Shown: in pieces, positions 44,633 through 52,779 of the stretch
Layout of the letters: the number at the start of each line of letters is the position of its first letter
How positions within the stretch are numbered: position 1 is the first letter of the stretch
DNA from: CAZMNY01 sp964567745
GTDB lineage: Bacteria; Planctomycetota; Planctomycetia; Pirellulales; Pirellulaceae
Length of the DNA stretch: 64,000 nucleotides
NCBI GenBank assembly: GCA_964567745.1
Contig: CAZMNY010000022.1
Location: 1 to 64,000 of the forward strand
Reading direction: 5' to 3'
Notes under the pieces: model-generated
The model's database searches: none
Told to the model about the DNA's origin: nothing
What the model saw: only the letters and a program-made list of their open reading frames with translations
Translations under genes and position numbers: made by a program

Positions 44633-44935
44633 GGCAGCGACCTCCTTGTCGCACCCGCCAACTTCCATCCATGAAGTCGGCTGCGGCGTGTTGGCAGTCT
44701 AACACCCCAACGGAATTTTCAAGAAGGGGAGTTTTTTTAGATGACCCTTTCTATTCGTAATTCGCTGGACTTTGGTTCATTTTCTAGCTCGGCGGAGGGC
44801 GTGCCGCTTTCTATGCCGCCTGGCTGGTGAATCGCGTTAAGCGTCGCCTCGATAGGGCGTTGATGGGCCAACGCAGAAACGCCTTACGGCGTTGCCCGAT
44901 GGGACAATTCAAGCCGCTGATGTGGCGCTCGCGCG

Positions 44936-46159
44936 CTAGGCAAATCGGAGACGTGGAAGTCGAATGACGGGGCCAGGACGGCCCGCGACGACTCGGCGTA
45001 TCAGCCAGATGCCGATGAGACCAAACACCAAATTGCCCAACCAGACGCAATACGGCGGCAGCGCGCCTTCTTTGGCTCGATCTGCGGCAAGCATCATCAG
45101 AGGATAGTAGAGCCCCAAAATGGGGAGGAAGCAGACGAAGAACGAGCTGAGTAGATCAGAGTTGCGTCGGTAGATTGCGACGGGAACGCCGACAATCACG
45201 AAAAAGAGACAGCTAAAACCGTTGGCTGTTCGGCGCCAGCGTTCGGTCTGCAACTTGAACATGCGGGCTTTCGCTCGAAGCAAGTCGTCTTGCGGTTTCC
45301 TCCACTGGCTTTCACCCAGGCCGTCAAAATCGCCCCGCAGCAGCTGAAAGGCGGCTTGCGCGGCCATTCGGTTTTCGATTTCCAGGACCGCTTTCCGCTG
45401 CGTAACGAGTTCACTTGGAATCCGGCCCCAAGACAAATCAGCGGGTCGTGTCGACAGCACCCCGTTCTTGGTGGCGGCCGACAGCGGTACATTGAATTCG
45501 TGCTCGGAAAAACCAATCGGTGACTTGTCGCCAACTTCCAACTCACATTCGACAAGCTTGATGACAAGCATGCTAGCGGCGGAATCGAGCCGCAATTCCG
45601 CCTCTTCGGCCGTAATCGTCATCGGAGGCTGACTCTGCATCCGGACATTGATGATCGCGTCGATCAGCGTTCGGTCTTCGACTCGCGCCACGCGAATGGA
45701 AAAGCGGCTTGAGGAGTAGGAGCCGGCCGTTCGCAGGCGGTTATAGGCAATCTGCTCGACGGAATGGAGGATCACTTGGTGAATGCCCGGCTGGCCCCAA
45801 GAAACGGCGATGTCGTTGACCCAGATGGCCAGCGGGCTAACGAACAGGGCCAGAACCATGGCCGGCCGCATGACATCCCAAATCGACACGCCCCCCGCCT
45901 TGATGGCGGTGATTTCCTGATCGGCGGACATCCGCCCGTAGACGGCGCAGACGGAGTAAAGCATGGTCGCTGGCACGGTGTATCGCATGGCGAACGGCAA
46001 TGCGAAGGGGACAATTTGAAGAATTGGCCCGAGGGTCAACGACTGCCGAAGGGCCTCCTTGACCACGACAAATACCATCATCACGGCTGTCAGCGTGACC
46101 AAGCTGACAGTGAAGACCTTGATGATCTCCCAAAGTATGTATCGCGTCATCAACCGCAT
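44936..46159 (-). CDS. LptF/LptG-family lipopolysaccharide export permease
   Basis: About 407 residues in the YjgP/YjgQ family. Three N-terminal helices (MTRYILWEIIKVFTVSLVTL..., LRQSLTLGPILQIVPFALPFAMRYTVPATMLYSVCAVYGRMSADQEITAIKAGGVSIW) are followed by a periplasmic beta-jellyroll (~140-290) and three C-terminal helices. The segment YGRMSADQEITAIKAGGVS is the conserved coupling region. LptF and LptG normally pair; here a single gene stands alone, so the partner must lie elsewhere or the protein acts as a homodimer. The start used is MRLMTRYILWE. The 270 bp to the sensor kinase and the 400 bp to the divergent PP2C gene hold no supported gene. Confidence 0.9.
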   Translation of the reverse strand: MRLMTRYILWEIIKVFTVSLVTLTAVMMVFVVVKEALRQSLTLGPILQIVPFALPFAMRYTVPATMLYSVCAVYGRMSADQEITAIKAGGVSIWDVMRPAMVLALFVSPLAIWVNDIAVSWGQPGIHQVILHSVEQIAYNRLRTAGSYSSSRFSIRVARVEDRTLIDAIINVRMQSQPPMTITAEEAELRLDSAASMLVIKLVECELEVGDKSPIGFSEHEFNVPLSAATKNGVLSTRPADLSWGRIPSELVTQRKAVLEIENRMAAQAAFQLLRGDFDGLGESQWRKPQDDLLRAKARMFKLQTERWRRTANGFSCLFFVIVGVPVAIYRRNSDLLSSFFVCFLPILGLYYPLMMLAADRAKEGALPPYCVWLGNLVFGLIGIWLIRRVVAGRPGPVIRLPRLRFA

Positions 46160-46565
46160 GAGTGCTTCCGTGCCAAATGACGAGAACCGTGGCGCATCCA
46201 ATGCGCGCCGTGACCAACCGCCGCCGAGGCATCCAGTTCCTCAGTCAAGCGTCGTCGAACTGCTTCCGATTGACAAACCCTAAAGAAGGGTCGCAATCTA
46301 GCAGTTTCAGCAAATGCGTGAAATGACAATCGGTCTATACATGAAAGCGAGTAGAACAAAGAATGTCCTGACAACTTCGCCGAAGTTTGGAAGAAAGACT
46401 TGGCTTTTGGGAATTTCGACCGTGCCATCAATCTGCGCGTCCGCTTAGAATAGGATGGACAATAGCAGCTGGGATATGCGATCCAACTTTTGATGGGACG
46501 CGAGCGTTGAGCCGGTCGATAAGCTGTTGCAGCGTATGGCTTTGCCCGGACAACCGGAAGGCAAA

Positions 46566-47864
46566 ATGACAGAGAAGCGTTCGCAGACTGGGGGAGGCGT
46601 CGAATTCGCCACGGCGACGGATGTTGGCATGCGCCGAACCAACAACCAGGACTCCTGCGTCGCCTCACTTGCCGCCGATGACCGCGAATGGGCCTCGCGC
46701 GGACACCTATTCATGGTTGCCGACGGAATGGGCGCTCACGCCGCCGGCGAGCTTGCTAGCAAGATGGCCGTCGATGGCGTCACCCATCGGTATCGAAAAT
46801 ACGCCGATCTCGCGCCTCAAGAAGCGCTCGTAAAGGCCCTCGAGGAGACTAACTCGGAAGTCCATCGACGAGGCAACGCGAACTTCGAGTTTCGCAATAT
46901 GGGAACGACCGCGAGCGCGCTGGCTCTGATTCCCCAAGGCGCCGTCGTCGCCCACGTAGGCGACAGCCGCATCTATCGCGTGCGAGGATCCTTTATCGAG
47001 CAACTGACGTTTGATCACAGTCTCGTTTGGGAGTTGCGAGCGAGCGGTCAATTGCCGGAAGGCGCCGTCGAGTCGGGGGCGATCCCCAAAAACGTCATCA
47101 CTCGATCGCTCGGCCCCGGACCGCAGATCCAAGTCGACCTCGAAGGCCCCTATCCATACGAACTCGGCGACTTGTTCTTGATATGCAGCGATGGATTGTC
47201 GGGCGTTGTCACCGACGAAGAGATGGGTGCGATCGTCGGTCAACTCGCGCCCGAAGAAGCTGGCCAAGTTCTTATCGATCTAGCCAATCTGCGTGGCGGC
47301 CCCGACAACATTACTGTCGTGATCGTCCGAGTCACCGATCCTTCTCTAGTCGAGTCCTCACGGACGGCCGGTCCATTGAGTTCCGCATCGCAATCCAAAC
47401 GAGCGGTCCACCCGGCGCTATGGCTTGTCGGTGCCTTGCTCTTGGCCAGCGGCGTGCTGATGGTCCGGTTCTCGCAAATGGCGGCGGCCGGAGTTATCAC
47501 CGCAGCCCTCGGCGGACTGCTGCTCGCCGGAGCCGCTTTCAAGTCGCTCTCCGGTTCAACATCCACTGGCCGACAAGGCATGTTGGGACGCGGGCCTTAC
47601 CGCCGCCACAACTGCCCAGTCTCACAAGAGTCGGTTGAAAAACTCGAGGCCATTGTCGACGAGTTGCGGCAGGCGGCCAAGTCGGCGGGATGGACCGTCA
47701 ATTGGGACAAGTTTGAAACGCTGAGCGAACAGGCTGAAAAAGCGAAGGCTGCCGCTGAATACGAAGAGGCACTCAAGTCGCTAGCACGTGCTGTCACCTT
47801 CATGATGGAAGAACTGCGCATGCAAGACGACACCGCGGCTGGCGATTCGTCGATTCAGTATTAG
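46566..47864 (+). CDS. PP2C-family Ser/Thr phosphatase with C-terminal membrane anchor
   Basis: About 432 residues. The N-terminal catalytic domain (~10-250) has the PP2C motifs TDVGMRRTNNQDSCV, MVADGMGAHAAGELAS, VGDSRIYRVR, LICSDGLSGVV and GGPDNITVVIVR, supplying the Mn/Mg-binding aspartates. A pair of hydrophobic helices (~280-330) anchors it, followed by a cytoplasmic alpha-helical region with a Lys/Glu/Ala coil. It opposes Hanks-type kinases, which are abundant in planctomycetes. The start is MTEKRSQTGGG, with GGAAGG as ribosome site; the frame is open 13 codons upstream. Confidence 0.93.
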   Translation: MTEKRSQTGGGVEFATATDVGMRRTNNQDSCVASLAADDREWASRGHLFMVADGMGAHAAGELASKMAVDGVTHRYRKYADLAPQEALVKALEETNSEVHRRGNANFEFRNMGTTASALALIPQGAVVAHVGDSRIYRVRGSFIEQLTFDHSLVWELRASGQLPEGAVESGAIPKNVITRSLGPGPQIQVDLEGPYPYELGDLFLICSDGLSGVVTDEEMGAIVGQLAPEEAGQVLIDLANLRGGPDNITVVIVRVTDPSLVESSRTAGPLSSASQSKRAVHPALWLVGALLLASGVLMVRFSQMAAAGVITAALGGLLLAGAAFKSLSGSTSTGRQGMLGRGPYRRHNCPVSQESVEKLEAIVDELRQAAKSAGWTVNWDKFETLSEQAEKAKAAAEYEEALKSLARAVTFMMEELRMQDDTAAGDSSIQY

Positions 47865-47936
47865 CGCCTCTCGATTCGAGTCCGCTGGATTCGAGCCGTC
47901 ATTCTTGACTTCTCATTCTTGCTCTTACTCTTCGAG

Positions 47937-47957
47937 CTTGTTCGGACGGGATTAAGA
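47937..47957. repeat. Second copy of a dispersed intergenic tract
   Basis: CTTGTTCGGACGGGATTAAG recurs with one mismatch from the tract near 15467, both in gaps after genes and both preceded by a pyrimidine-rich CTTACTCTT-type stretch. The 276-bp gap (47865-48140) contains nothing else recognisable. Confidence 0.5.
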
Positions 47958-48140
47958 GATAGGAAGAGGATTCAGTTTTGGGTAGCGGCGGCCAGCTCCT
48001 ACCGCTTGGAAATCCGGCCTAGCGACGCGATCGGCGACCTTCTATACTCTGCCGCCCATTCCGACACGTGGTGCTGAGCCCTCAGCCGAGCCTAGGGTCT
48101 CTGCCCAAGCGGCGTCCAGATTTAGGTAGGTCGCGAGCCA

Positions 48141-48776
48141 ATGCCCAACTCCACAACCAGCCGTGGACAACGAGTCTTGCTGACGCTGACCCTGTTGAGC
48201 GTCACGTTGCTTTCCGGTTGCGTTCGCCGACGCATGACGGTTCGATCGAACCCGCCCGGCGCACGCGGCTACGTGGACGACCGGCAGATCGGCATCACGC
48301 CGTTCTCGACCGAATTCACCTACTACGGCACTCGAAAAATCCATCTCGAACGCGATGGAATGAAGTCGGCAACGGTCGAGAGGAAATTTCACGCCCCCTG
48401 GTATCAATGGCCCGTCGTCGACTTTTTCGCCGAGACGCTTTGGCCTTGGGAAGTACGCGATGAGCGCGAGGTGGTTGTGCAGATGGAGCCGCTCGCTCCA
48501 TCCGATCCGCAAGAATTGTTAGGTCGAGCAAACGCAATGCGCGACGATGCTCAGCTCAGTATCGCCGGCTCGGCCGTTCCGCCTACGATCGCGCCGCCAG
48601 CCACCATTCCGCTTCCGAACAACCGGCGAGCGCCCATGATGCCCGGCGTCTTAGGCCCCGGCCTGCCGAGCCCCGCGAATCCATACACCGGTCCGCCGAG
48701 CGTCGTCTCCCCTTCATTCCGGCCAGCCATTCCGCCCACTCACGCCGATCCGACGCTTTTGCCGCCAACTCAATAA
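48141..48776 (+). CDS. PEGA-domain lipoprotein
   Basis: A 211-residue lipoprotein: a hydrophobic signal ends in LLSGC (Cys27). A PEGA domain follows at ~32-80 (MTVRSNPPGARGYVDDRQIGITPFSTEFTYYGTRKIHLERDG), the surface-exposed beta-rich module where PEGA is replaced by PPGA. After a Trp-rich segment (WYQWPVVDFFAETLWPWEVRDER) the C-terminal 75 residues are Pro-rich and disordered. It is probably an envelope-anchored binding or cell-wall-associated protein. Neighbours are unrelated. Confidence 0.88.
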   Translation: MPNSTTSRGQRVLLTLTLLSVTLLSGCVRRRMTVRSNPPGARGYVDDRQIGITPFSTEFTYYGTRKIHLERDGMKSATVERKFHAPWYQWPVVDFFAETLWPWEVRDEREVVVQMEPLAPSDPQELLGRANAMRDDAQLSIAGSAVPPTIAPPATIPLPNNRRAPMMPGVLGPGLPSPANPYTGPPSVVSPSFRPAIPPTHADPTLLPPTQ

Positions 48777-48825
48777 GTCGCAGGCTCTTGGCTTGGGCTG
48801 TCAGAACGATCGTTTCGCGCTTGGC

Positions 48826-48868
48826 CGTGGCTGGGGCTTCCAGTCGCAGTGGCCGTTTTTTTTCTGAG
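48826..48868 (+). terminator. Possible terminator after the PEGA lipoprotein gene
   Basis: An imperfect stem built from GGCC...GGCC with an internal TGG/CCA pairing is followed by a run of eight T (about 48857-48864). The stem is poorly matched, so confidence is limited; the long T-run right after a GC-rich palindrome is the main argument. Confidence 0.4.
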
Positions 48869-49003
48869 CTCCGGACGAACCGCTAACGCGAGGCGTCTCG
48901 CGCACTAGTCCGCGTCGCGACAACGTCCTAAACGAGATTGACTCACTTCAAAACAGCACTGCGGCAGGATGCCCCAGCCACGGTATGACAGTGAGTCGTT
49001 GGG

Positions 49004-50248
49004 TTAACGGTTTGATCGTCGGCGGTCTTCTTCGATGATCCGCGGGAAGTACCCTTGAGAATCAAACGTCGGGATACCTGATTTGATGCCGGCGCCGGAT
49101 GGTTGCTGCCTGAGCACTCCCTTGAGAATCTCTGAGGGATCGCGAGCCATCTTGTCGGTGAGGACTCGGACGTTGTAGGCGATCGGCTCAAACTGCCGCG
49201 ACATCCGATCGAGCCTCGAGGCCGTGTCGCTCAGCTTCTCGTAAATGTCGTCTTCGCGGAGGAGTTTGGCGATGGTGCCATCGCCGCGAGCGAGCATTTC
49301 GCCGACCACGTTCAGTTCAAGCAAGAATGAATCGAGTTTGTCTGTGATGCCAACAAGGTTTTCGGCGAACTCCTCTCCGCGTTCGGCCAATGGCATCACA
49401 ATCTGCTCGACGCCGACGACGACGTTGTCGAGCCGTTTGCCCACGTTTTTGAAACTGGCCATCGTTTCGCCAACATCCTTCACAGCGGCATCCATGCCCT
49501 CGATAAGGCCTGGCAGTTTTTCAATCGCCATCTTCAGGTTCTGGCGGCTCTCGGCGTCTCCGAACACGTCGTTCATGTTACGAGCCGTTTGATCGATGTT
49601 CCCAATCGTTGTTTCCGTTTGATCGAGAATCCGGCGAAACTGGTCGTCATTGTTGTTGAGCATGGAATTCAAGTTGTCGACGAGACGCGAGAATCGATAC
49701 GACGCGTCCTGGACCGCCATGAAGGCGCCGCCGAGTCGTTCTTCGGCGGAAGCGAGCGCCTCGATCGGATCACGAGCAACTCGACCATTACCCAGAAAGT
49801 CCCCGTCCTTAATTTCCTGGTCAGCGATCGCTAATTCTGCGGCGCTCAGCACCTCGTCGCCGTTGTCGTCAAATTCAGCAACGAGGGATGGGTCGCCGTC
49901 GAGGCGCCGAACAAACTCAAGGTTTGCGTCGCCCGTGACAAGCGACGGCGTACCGATACGCGCATATTCGCGCCTGCGAATTTTCCGGCCTTGATCGATA
50001 TGCAGCGTGAGCTCGACGCCGTCATCGAGCAATTCAACTTCGTCGACTTGGCCAATCTGTATCCCGCTCTTACGCACGGGCGTGTTTTCCGATACGCCCG
50101 GCGCAGATGGAAACCGCACTACGACCACGTAGGAACGGCGAAACAGATTCTTGTCGGCTCCGAACAGGATGACCAACAGAACGGTAATACAAGCGGCCGT
50201 GACCACGACCACGCCCACTCGAAATCTCACGAGTCGTTCGTCCATCAT
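49004..50248 (-). CDS. mlaD: MlaD-like MCE-domain lipid-transport protein
   Basis: A 414-residue periplasmic subunit of an Mla-type phospholipid transporter. It has an N-terminal membrane helix (~10-30) and an MCE domain (~40-165: VVVRFPSAPGVSENTPVRKSGIQIGQVDEVEL...). A long helical region (~165-370) follows. Within the MCE domain, between the strand ending ANLEFVRR and the strand DGDFLGNG, a ~30-residue insertion carries an EF-hand-like loop at residues 127-138 (DDNGDEVLSAAE). The start overlaps the ATPase stop (ATGA). The order MlaE-MlaF-MlaD on this strand is the usual one. MlaB/MlaC partners are not in the window. Confidence 0.9.
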   Translation of the reverse strand: MMDERLVRFRVGVVVVTAACITVLLVILFGADKNLFRRSYVVVVRFPSAPGVSENTPVRKSGIQIGQVDEVELLDDGVELTLHIDQGRKIRRREYARIGTPSLVTGDANLEFVRRLDGDPSLVAEFDDNGDEVLSAAELAIADQEIKDGDFLGNGRVARDPIEALASAEERLGGAFMAVQDASYRFSRLVDNLNSMLNNNDDQFRRILDQTETTIGNIDQTARNMNDVFGDAESRQNLKMAIEKLPGLIEGMDAAVKDVGETMASFKNVGKRLDNVVVGVEQIVMPLAERGEEFAENLVGITDKLDSFLLELNVVGEMLARGDGTIAKLLREDDIYEKLSDTASRLDRMSRQFEPIAYNVRVLTDKMARDPSEILKGVLRQQPSGAGIKSGIPTFDSQGYFPRIIEEDRRRSNR

Positions 50249-51087
50249 GCCACCTCACTGTCGGAGGCGGTTGACTGGTCAACCATTTCCATCAGGCGCT
50301 CGCCCGCTTCGCCTCGAATGAACTGAATCACGCGACGGTCTTCGATGCGGTCGAGTTCGCTTGGCGGACCATCGAAGATCGCTTGGCTGTCTTCTTCCTC
50401 AATCCGAGTGAGCGGGTAGAGCATGATCACTCGATCGGCTACTTTTCGAGCAGTCCGCATATCGTGTGTGACCACGATGCTTGTCACCGGGTGGTTTCGT
50501 CGCGTGCGGATAATCAACTCATTGATGACATCACTAACGATCGGATCGAGACCCGTTGTCGGCTCATCGTAGAGCAACACCTCGGGGTTCATGATCAGAG
50601 CTCGAGCGAGACCGACTCGTTTTCGCATTCCGCCCGACAGCTCTGCGGGCTTCTTGCGGACGATCGATTGAGGCAGCCCCACTTCATCCAGTTTCCGCAG
50701 CACGAGTTCTCGAATCTGGCGTTCCGTCAATCGCCGGTGTTGGCGTAGCGGAAACGCCACGTTTTGCCCCACGGTCAAACTGTCAAACAACGCGGCGTTC
50801 TGAAATAGGAACCCAAACCGCACTCGCTGTTCTGTCAACTCGCGGTCATCGAGCGAGGACAGGTCTCGGCCGTCGAACAAGACGTCGCCCGAGGTCGGCT
50901 TGACCAATGCAATGATCGTCTTCAACAGAACCGTCTTGCCGCAACCGCTTTCGCCGATGATGGCCAACGTCTGTCCGCTGGGAATCGTCAGGTTGAGATT
51001 GCGCAGCACCCTTTGCTGACCGAACTGCACGTTGAGTCCGCGCGTTTCGATCATGAGCCGATCGGCTTGTGGTGCTGAAGAGGTCAA
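50245..51087 (-). CDS. mlaF: MlaF-like ABC transporter ATPase
   Basis: About 280 residues with Walker A GESGCGKTVLLK, a Q-loop at FLFQNAALFDSLTV, the ABC signature LSGGMRKRVGLARAL, Walker B VLLYDEPTTGLD and H-loop VVTHDMRTA, as expected for MlaF of the retrograde phospholipid transporter. The true start is unclear. The TTG at 51087 overlaps the permease stop and has GGAGGGG upstream; the ATG giving MIETRGLNVQFG lies at 51054. I give the TTG. The stop overlaps the mlaD start, so the three Mla genes are translationally coupled. Confidence 0.93.
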   Translation of the reverse strand: MTSSAPQADRLMIETRGLNVQFGQQRVLRNLNLTIPSGQTLAIIGESGCGKTVLLKTIIALVKPTSGDVLFDGRDLSSLDDRELTEQRVRFGFLFQNAALFDSLTVGQNVAFPLRQHRRLTERQIRELVLRKLDEVGLPQSIVRKKPAELSGGMRKRVGLARALIMNPEVLLYDEPTTGLDPIVSDVINELIIRTRRNHPVTSIVVTHDMRTARKVADRVIMLYPLTRIEEEDSQAIFDGPPSELDRIEDRRVIQFIRGEAGERLMEMVDQSTASDSEVA

Positions 51088-51932
51088 AACAGCTTGTTCC
51101 CCTCCGGCCAAAGTGACTGATACGCGGTATCCAACAAGATGCCCAACACGAGGTCCAAGATCAAGATAACAACGAACGATTGAACAAATGCCGCCGTCGC
51201 CGCTCGGCCGACGCCCTCAGCGCCCGGCTTGCAGTGAAATCCGCGGTAACAACTGATCAAGGCAATTGCGACCCCAAAGAAGATGCTCTTGAAGACGCCG
51301 TAGAACAAATCGAACGTGCCGACGAACTGCTGGCTGTTGTTCCAGTATTGATGGGCGTCGATTTCCAAAATCTTCACGCTGTAAAAATGCCCGCCGACGA
51401 CGCCCATGAAATCCGCCATGATAGTGAGCGTCGGAATCAGGAACAGACACGCGACAACTCGAGGCACCACGAGATAGTGAACCGGGTTCGTCCCCATCGA
51501 CGCCAGCGCGTCGATCTGCTCAGTGACTCGCATCGTTCCCAACTCGGCCGCCATCGCACCTCCAACTCGGCCCGCCAGCATGGTGGCGGCCAATACCGGG
51601 CCCAATTCACGCACCAAGGTCATATTGATGACTGCCCCAAGGCGACTCTCCAAGCCGATCTGGCTGAACTGCGTATACGACTGCACGGCCAAAACCATGC
51701 CGATAAATGTTCCTGTCAACGCCACGACAGGCAAGCTCAAGACCCCGACCTGATAGCAATTGGGAAGCAGTGTTTCGCGCCGAGGCATCCGCGTCACGAT
51801 CCACTGCAGGGTGCTGAAAGCAAACAGAACCATATCGCCGGCGACATCGATCGCATTGATGACGATGTTACCCCAGTCAACAACCCAATTGGTTATCGCT
51901 TCAGTTCGAGATGTGGCGGTTCCATCCGGCAT
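51084..51932 (-). CDS. mlaE: MlaE-like ABC transporter permease
   Basis: About 282 residues with five to six helices and MlaE-family features: NCYQVGVLSLPVVALTGTFIGMVLAVQSYTQF and LVRELGPVLAATMLAGRVGGAMAAELGTMRVTEQIDALASMGTNPVHYLVVPR, the family's strongly conserved core. It forms the membrane channel working with MlaF. The start is MPDGTATSRTEAI; the frame is open nine codons upstream to a TTG. It is the first gene of the mlaEFD operon. The 200 bp upstream have no gene I can support. Confidence 0.92.
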   Translation of the reverse strand: MPDGTATSRTEAITNWVVDWGNIVINAIDVAGDMVLFAFSTLQWIVTRMPRRETLLPNCYQVGVLSLPVVALTGTFIGMVLAVQSYTQFSQIGLESRLGAVINMTLVRELGPVLAATMLAGRVGGAMAAELGTMRVTEQIDALASMGTNPVHYLVVPRVVACLFLIPTLTIMADFMGVVGGHFYSVKILEIDAHQYWNNSQQFVGTFDLFYGVFKSIFFGVAIALISCYRGFHCKPGAEGVGRAATAAFVQSFVVILILDLVLGILLDTAYQSLWPEGNKLF

Positions 51933-52161
51933 CGCAATTCGATCCAACAGTGCTAGCAATCATCAGTCCGCGCAAGCCGGGCGCGTTATTCGTTCTTCGA
52001 CCAAATCTAATTTGCGGCTTGAGACAACTTTGCCGGCCAGAGAGAAGAAAAAAGACAGGCAAGATAGAGAAGAATCCAGGTAAGCCTGGCATACTTGCCT
52101 TTGGCATTAAGAGCTCGTCGTGGTAGCTACGCTCGTCTGCGCGTGGAGCCTGCTCGTCGAG

Positions 52162-52620
52162 TCACTCCGCATCTTGCGAGATCGGCGGTTCCAGAAAACC
52201 CTCTAATCGCTCGCGCAACAAGCACTCCCAACCTGCCTGTCCGGCTTCGCGGCTGAATATCGGGTTGTCTTGCGGGAAGGTGCCTTGGTACTGATTGAGC
52301 TTACCAGTCAGTTCGACATCTTTGCCTCGGAAACGGGAGAGATCCTGTTCGCCGCGAAAACTGGCTGCGTTTTCTTTGCGGCAAATGGCCGAGAGCTGGC
52401 CGCCGACAAAGTTGACGAACCGATGCCCGCTCTTACTCGAGCGGATTTCCTCGACACGCCCGTACGCGGTGATCGTCTTGCCAACTTGCTTTCGTAGGTC
52501 GAGCAAGTTCGTCGCTTTGATACGTACGCTCTTCTGACCGACATTCTCGTCGGCAGCGCCTCGCTTTGACGCACCCCGTTTTGACGCGTCGTCCTTCGAC
52601 GTGACGCCGGAAACAGGCAA
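52162..52620 (-). CDS. OB-fold-like hypothetical protein
   Basis: A 152-residue basic protein. The middle (GKTITAYGRVEEIRSSKSGHRFVNFVG through FRGKDVELTGKLNQYQG) has the alternating strand pattern of an OB-fold nucleic-acid-binding domain. The N-terminal 30 residues are Ser/Lys-rich and repetitive. The only start in frame near the fold is TTG at 52620, and the frame stays open upstream to within the clpC terminator, so the start is uncertain. No partner genes. Confidence 0.65.
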   Translation of the reverse strand: MPVSGVTSKDDASKRGASKRGAADENVGQKSVRIKATNLLDLRKQVGKTITAYGRVEEIRSSKSGHRFVNFVGGQLSAICRKENAASFRGEQDLSRFRGKDVELTGKLNQYQGTFPQDNPIFSREAGQAGWECLLRERLEGFLEPPISQDAE

Positions 52621-52724
52621 CGGCGAGTCACCGACTTGCTTGCCGTCAACGGGTTGATTCGGCGGCGCAGCGGTTCCTTGAGGAGCTGGCTGCGGGAAGC
52701 CCTCGATACGGTTTCGGGATAGCC

Positions 52725-52758
52725 AAAAAAAGCCCGGCGAGCAACTGCTGCCGGGCTT
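52725..52758 (-). terminator. Intrinsic terminator of clpC
   Basis: On the minus strand a perfect 9-bp stem, AAGCCCGGC (52758-52750) with GCCGGGCTT (52738-52730), encloses an 11-base loop and is followed by a run of T. It lies just beyond the clpC stop codon, 22 bases downstream. Confidence 0.9.
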
Positions 52759-52779
52759 AGTCTTAGCGTGAACGATTCG

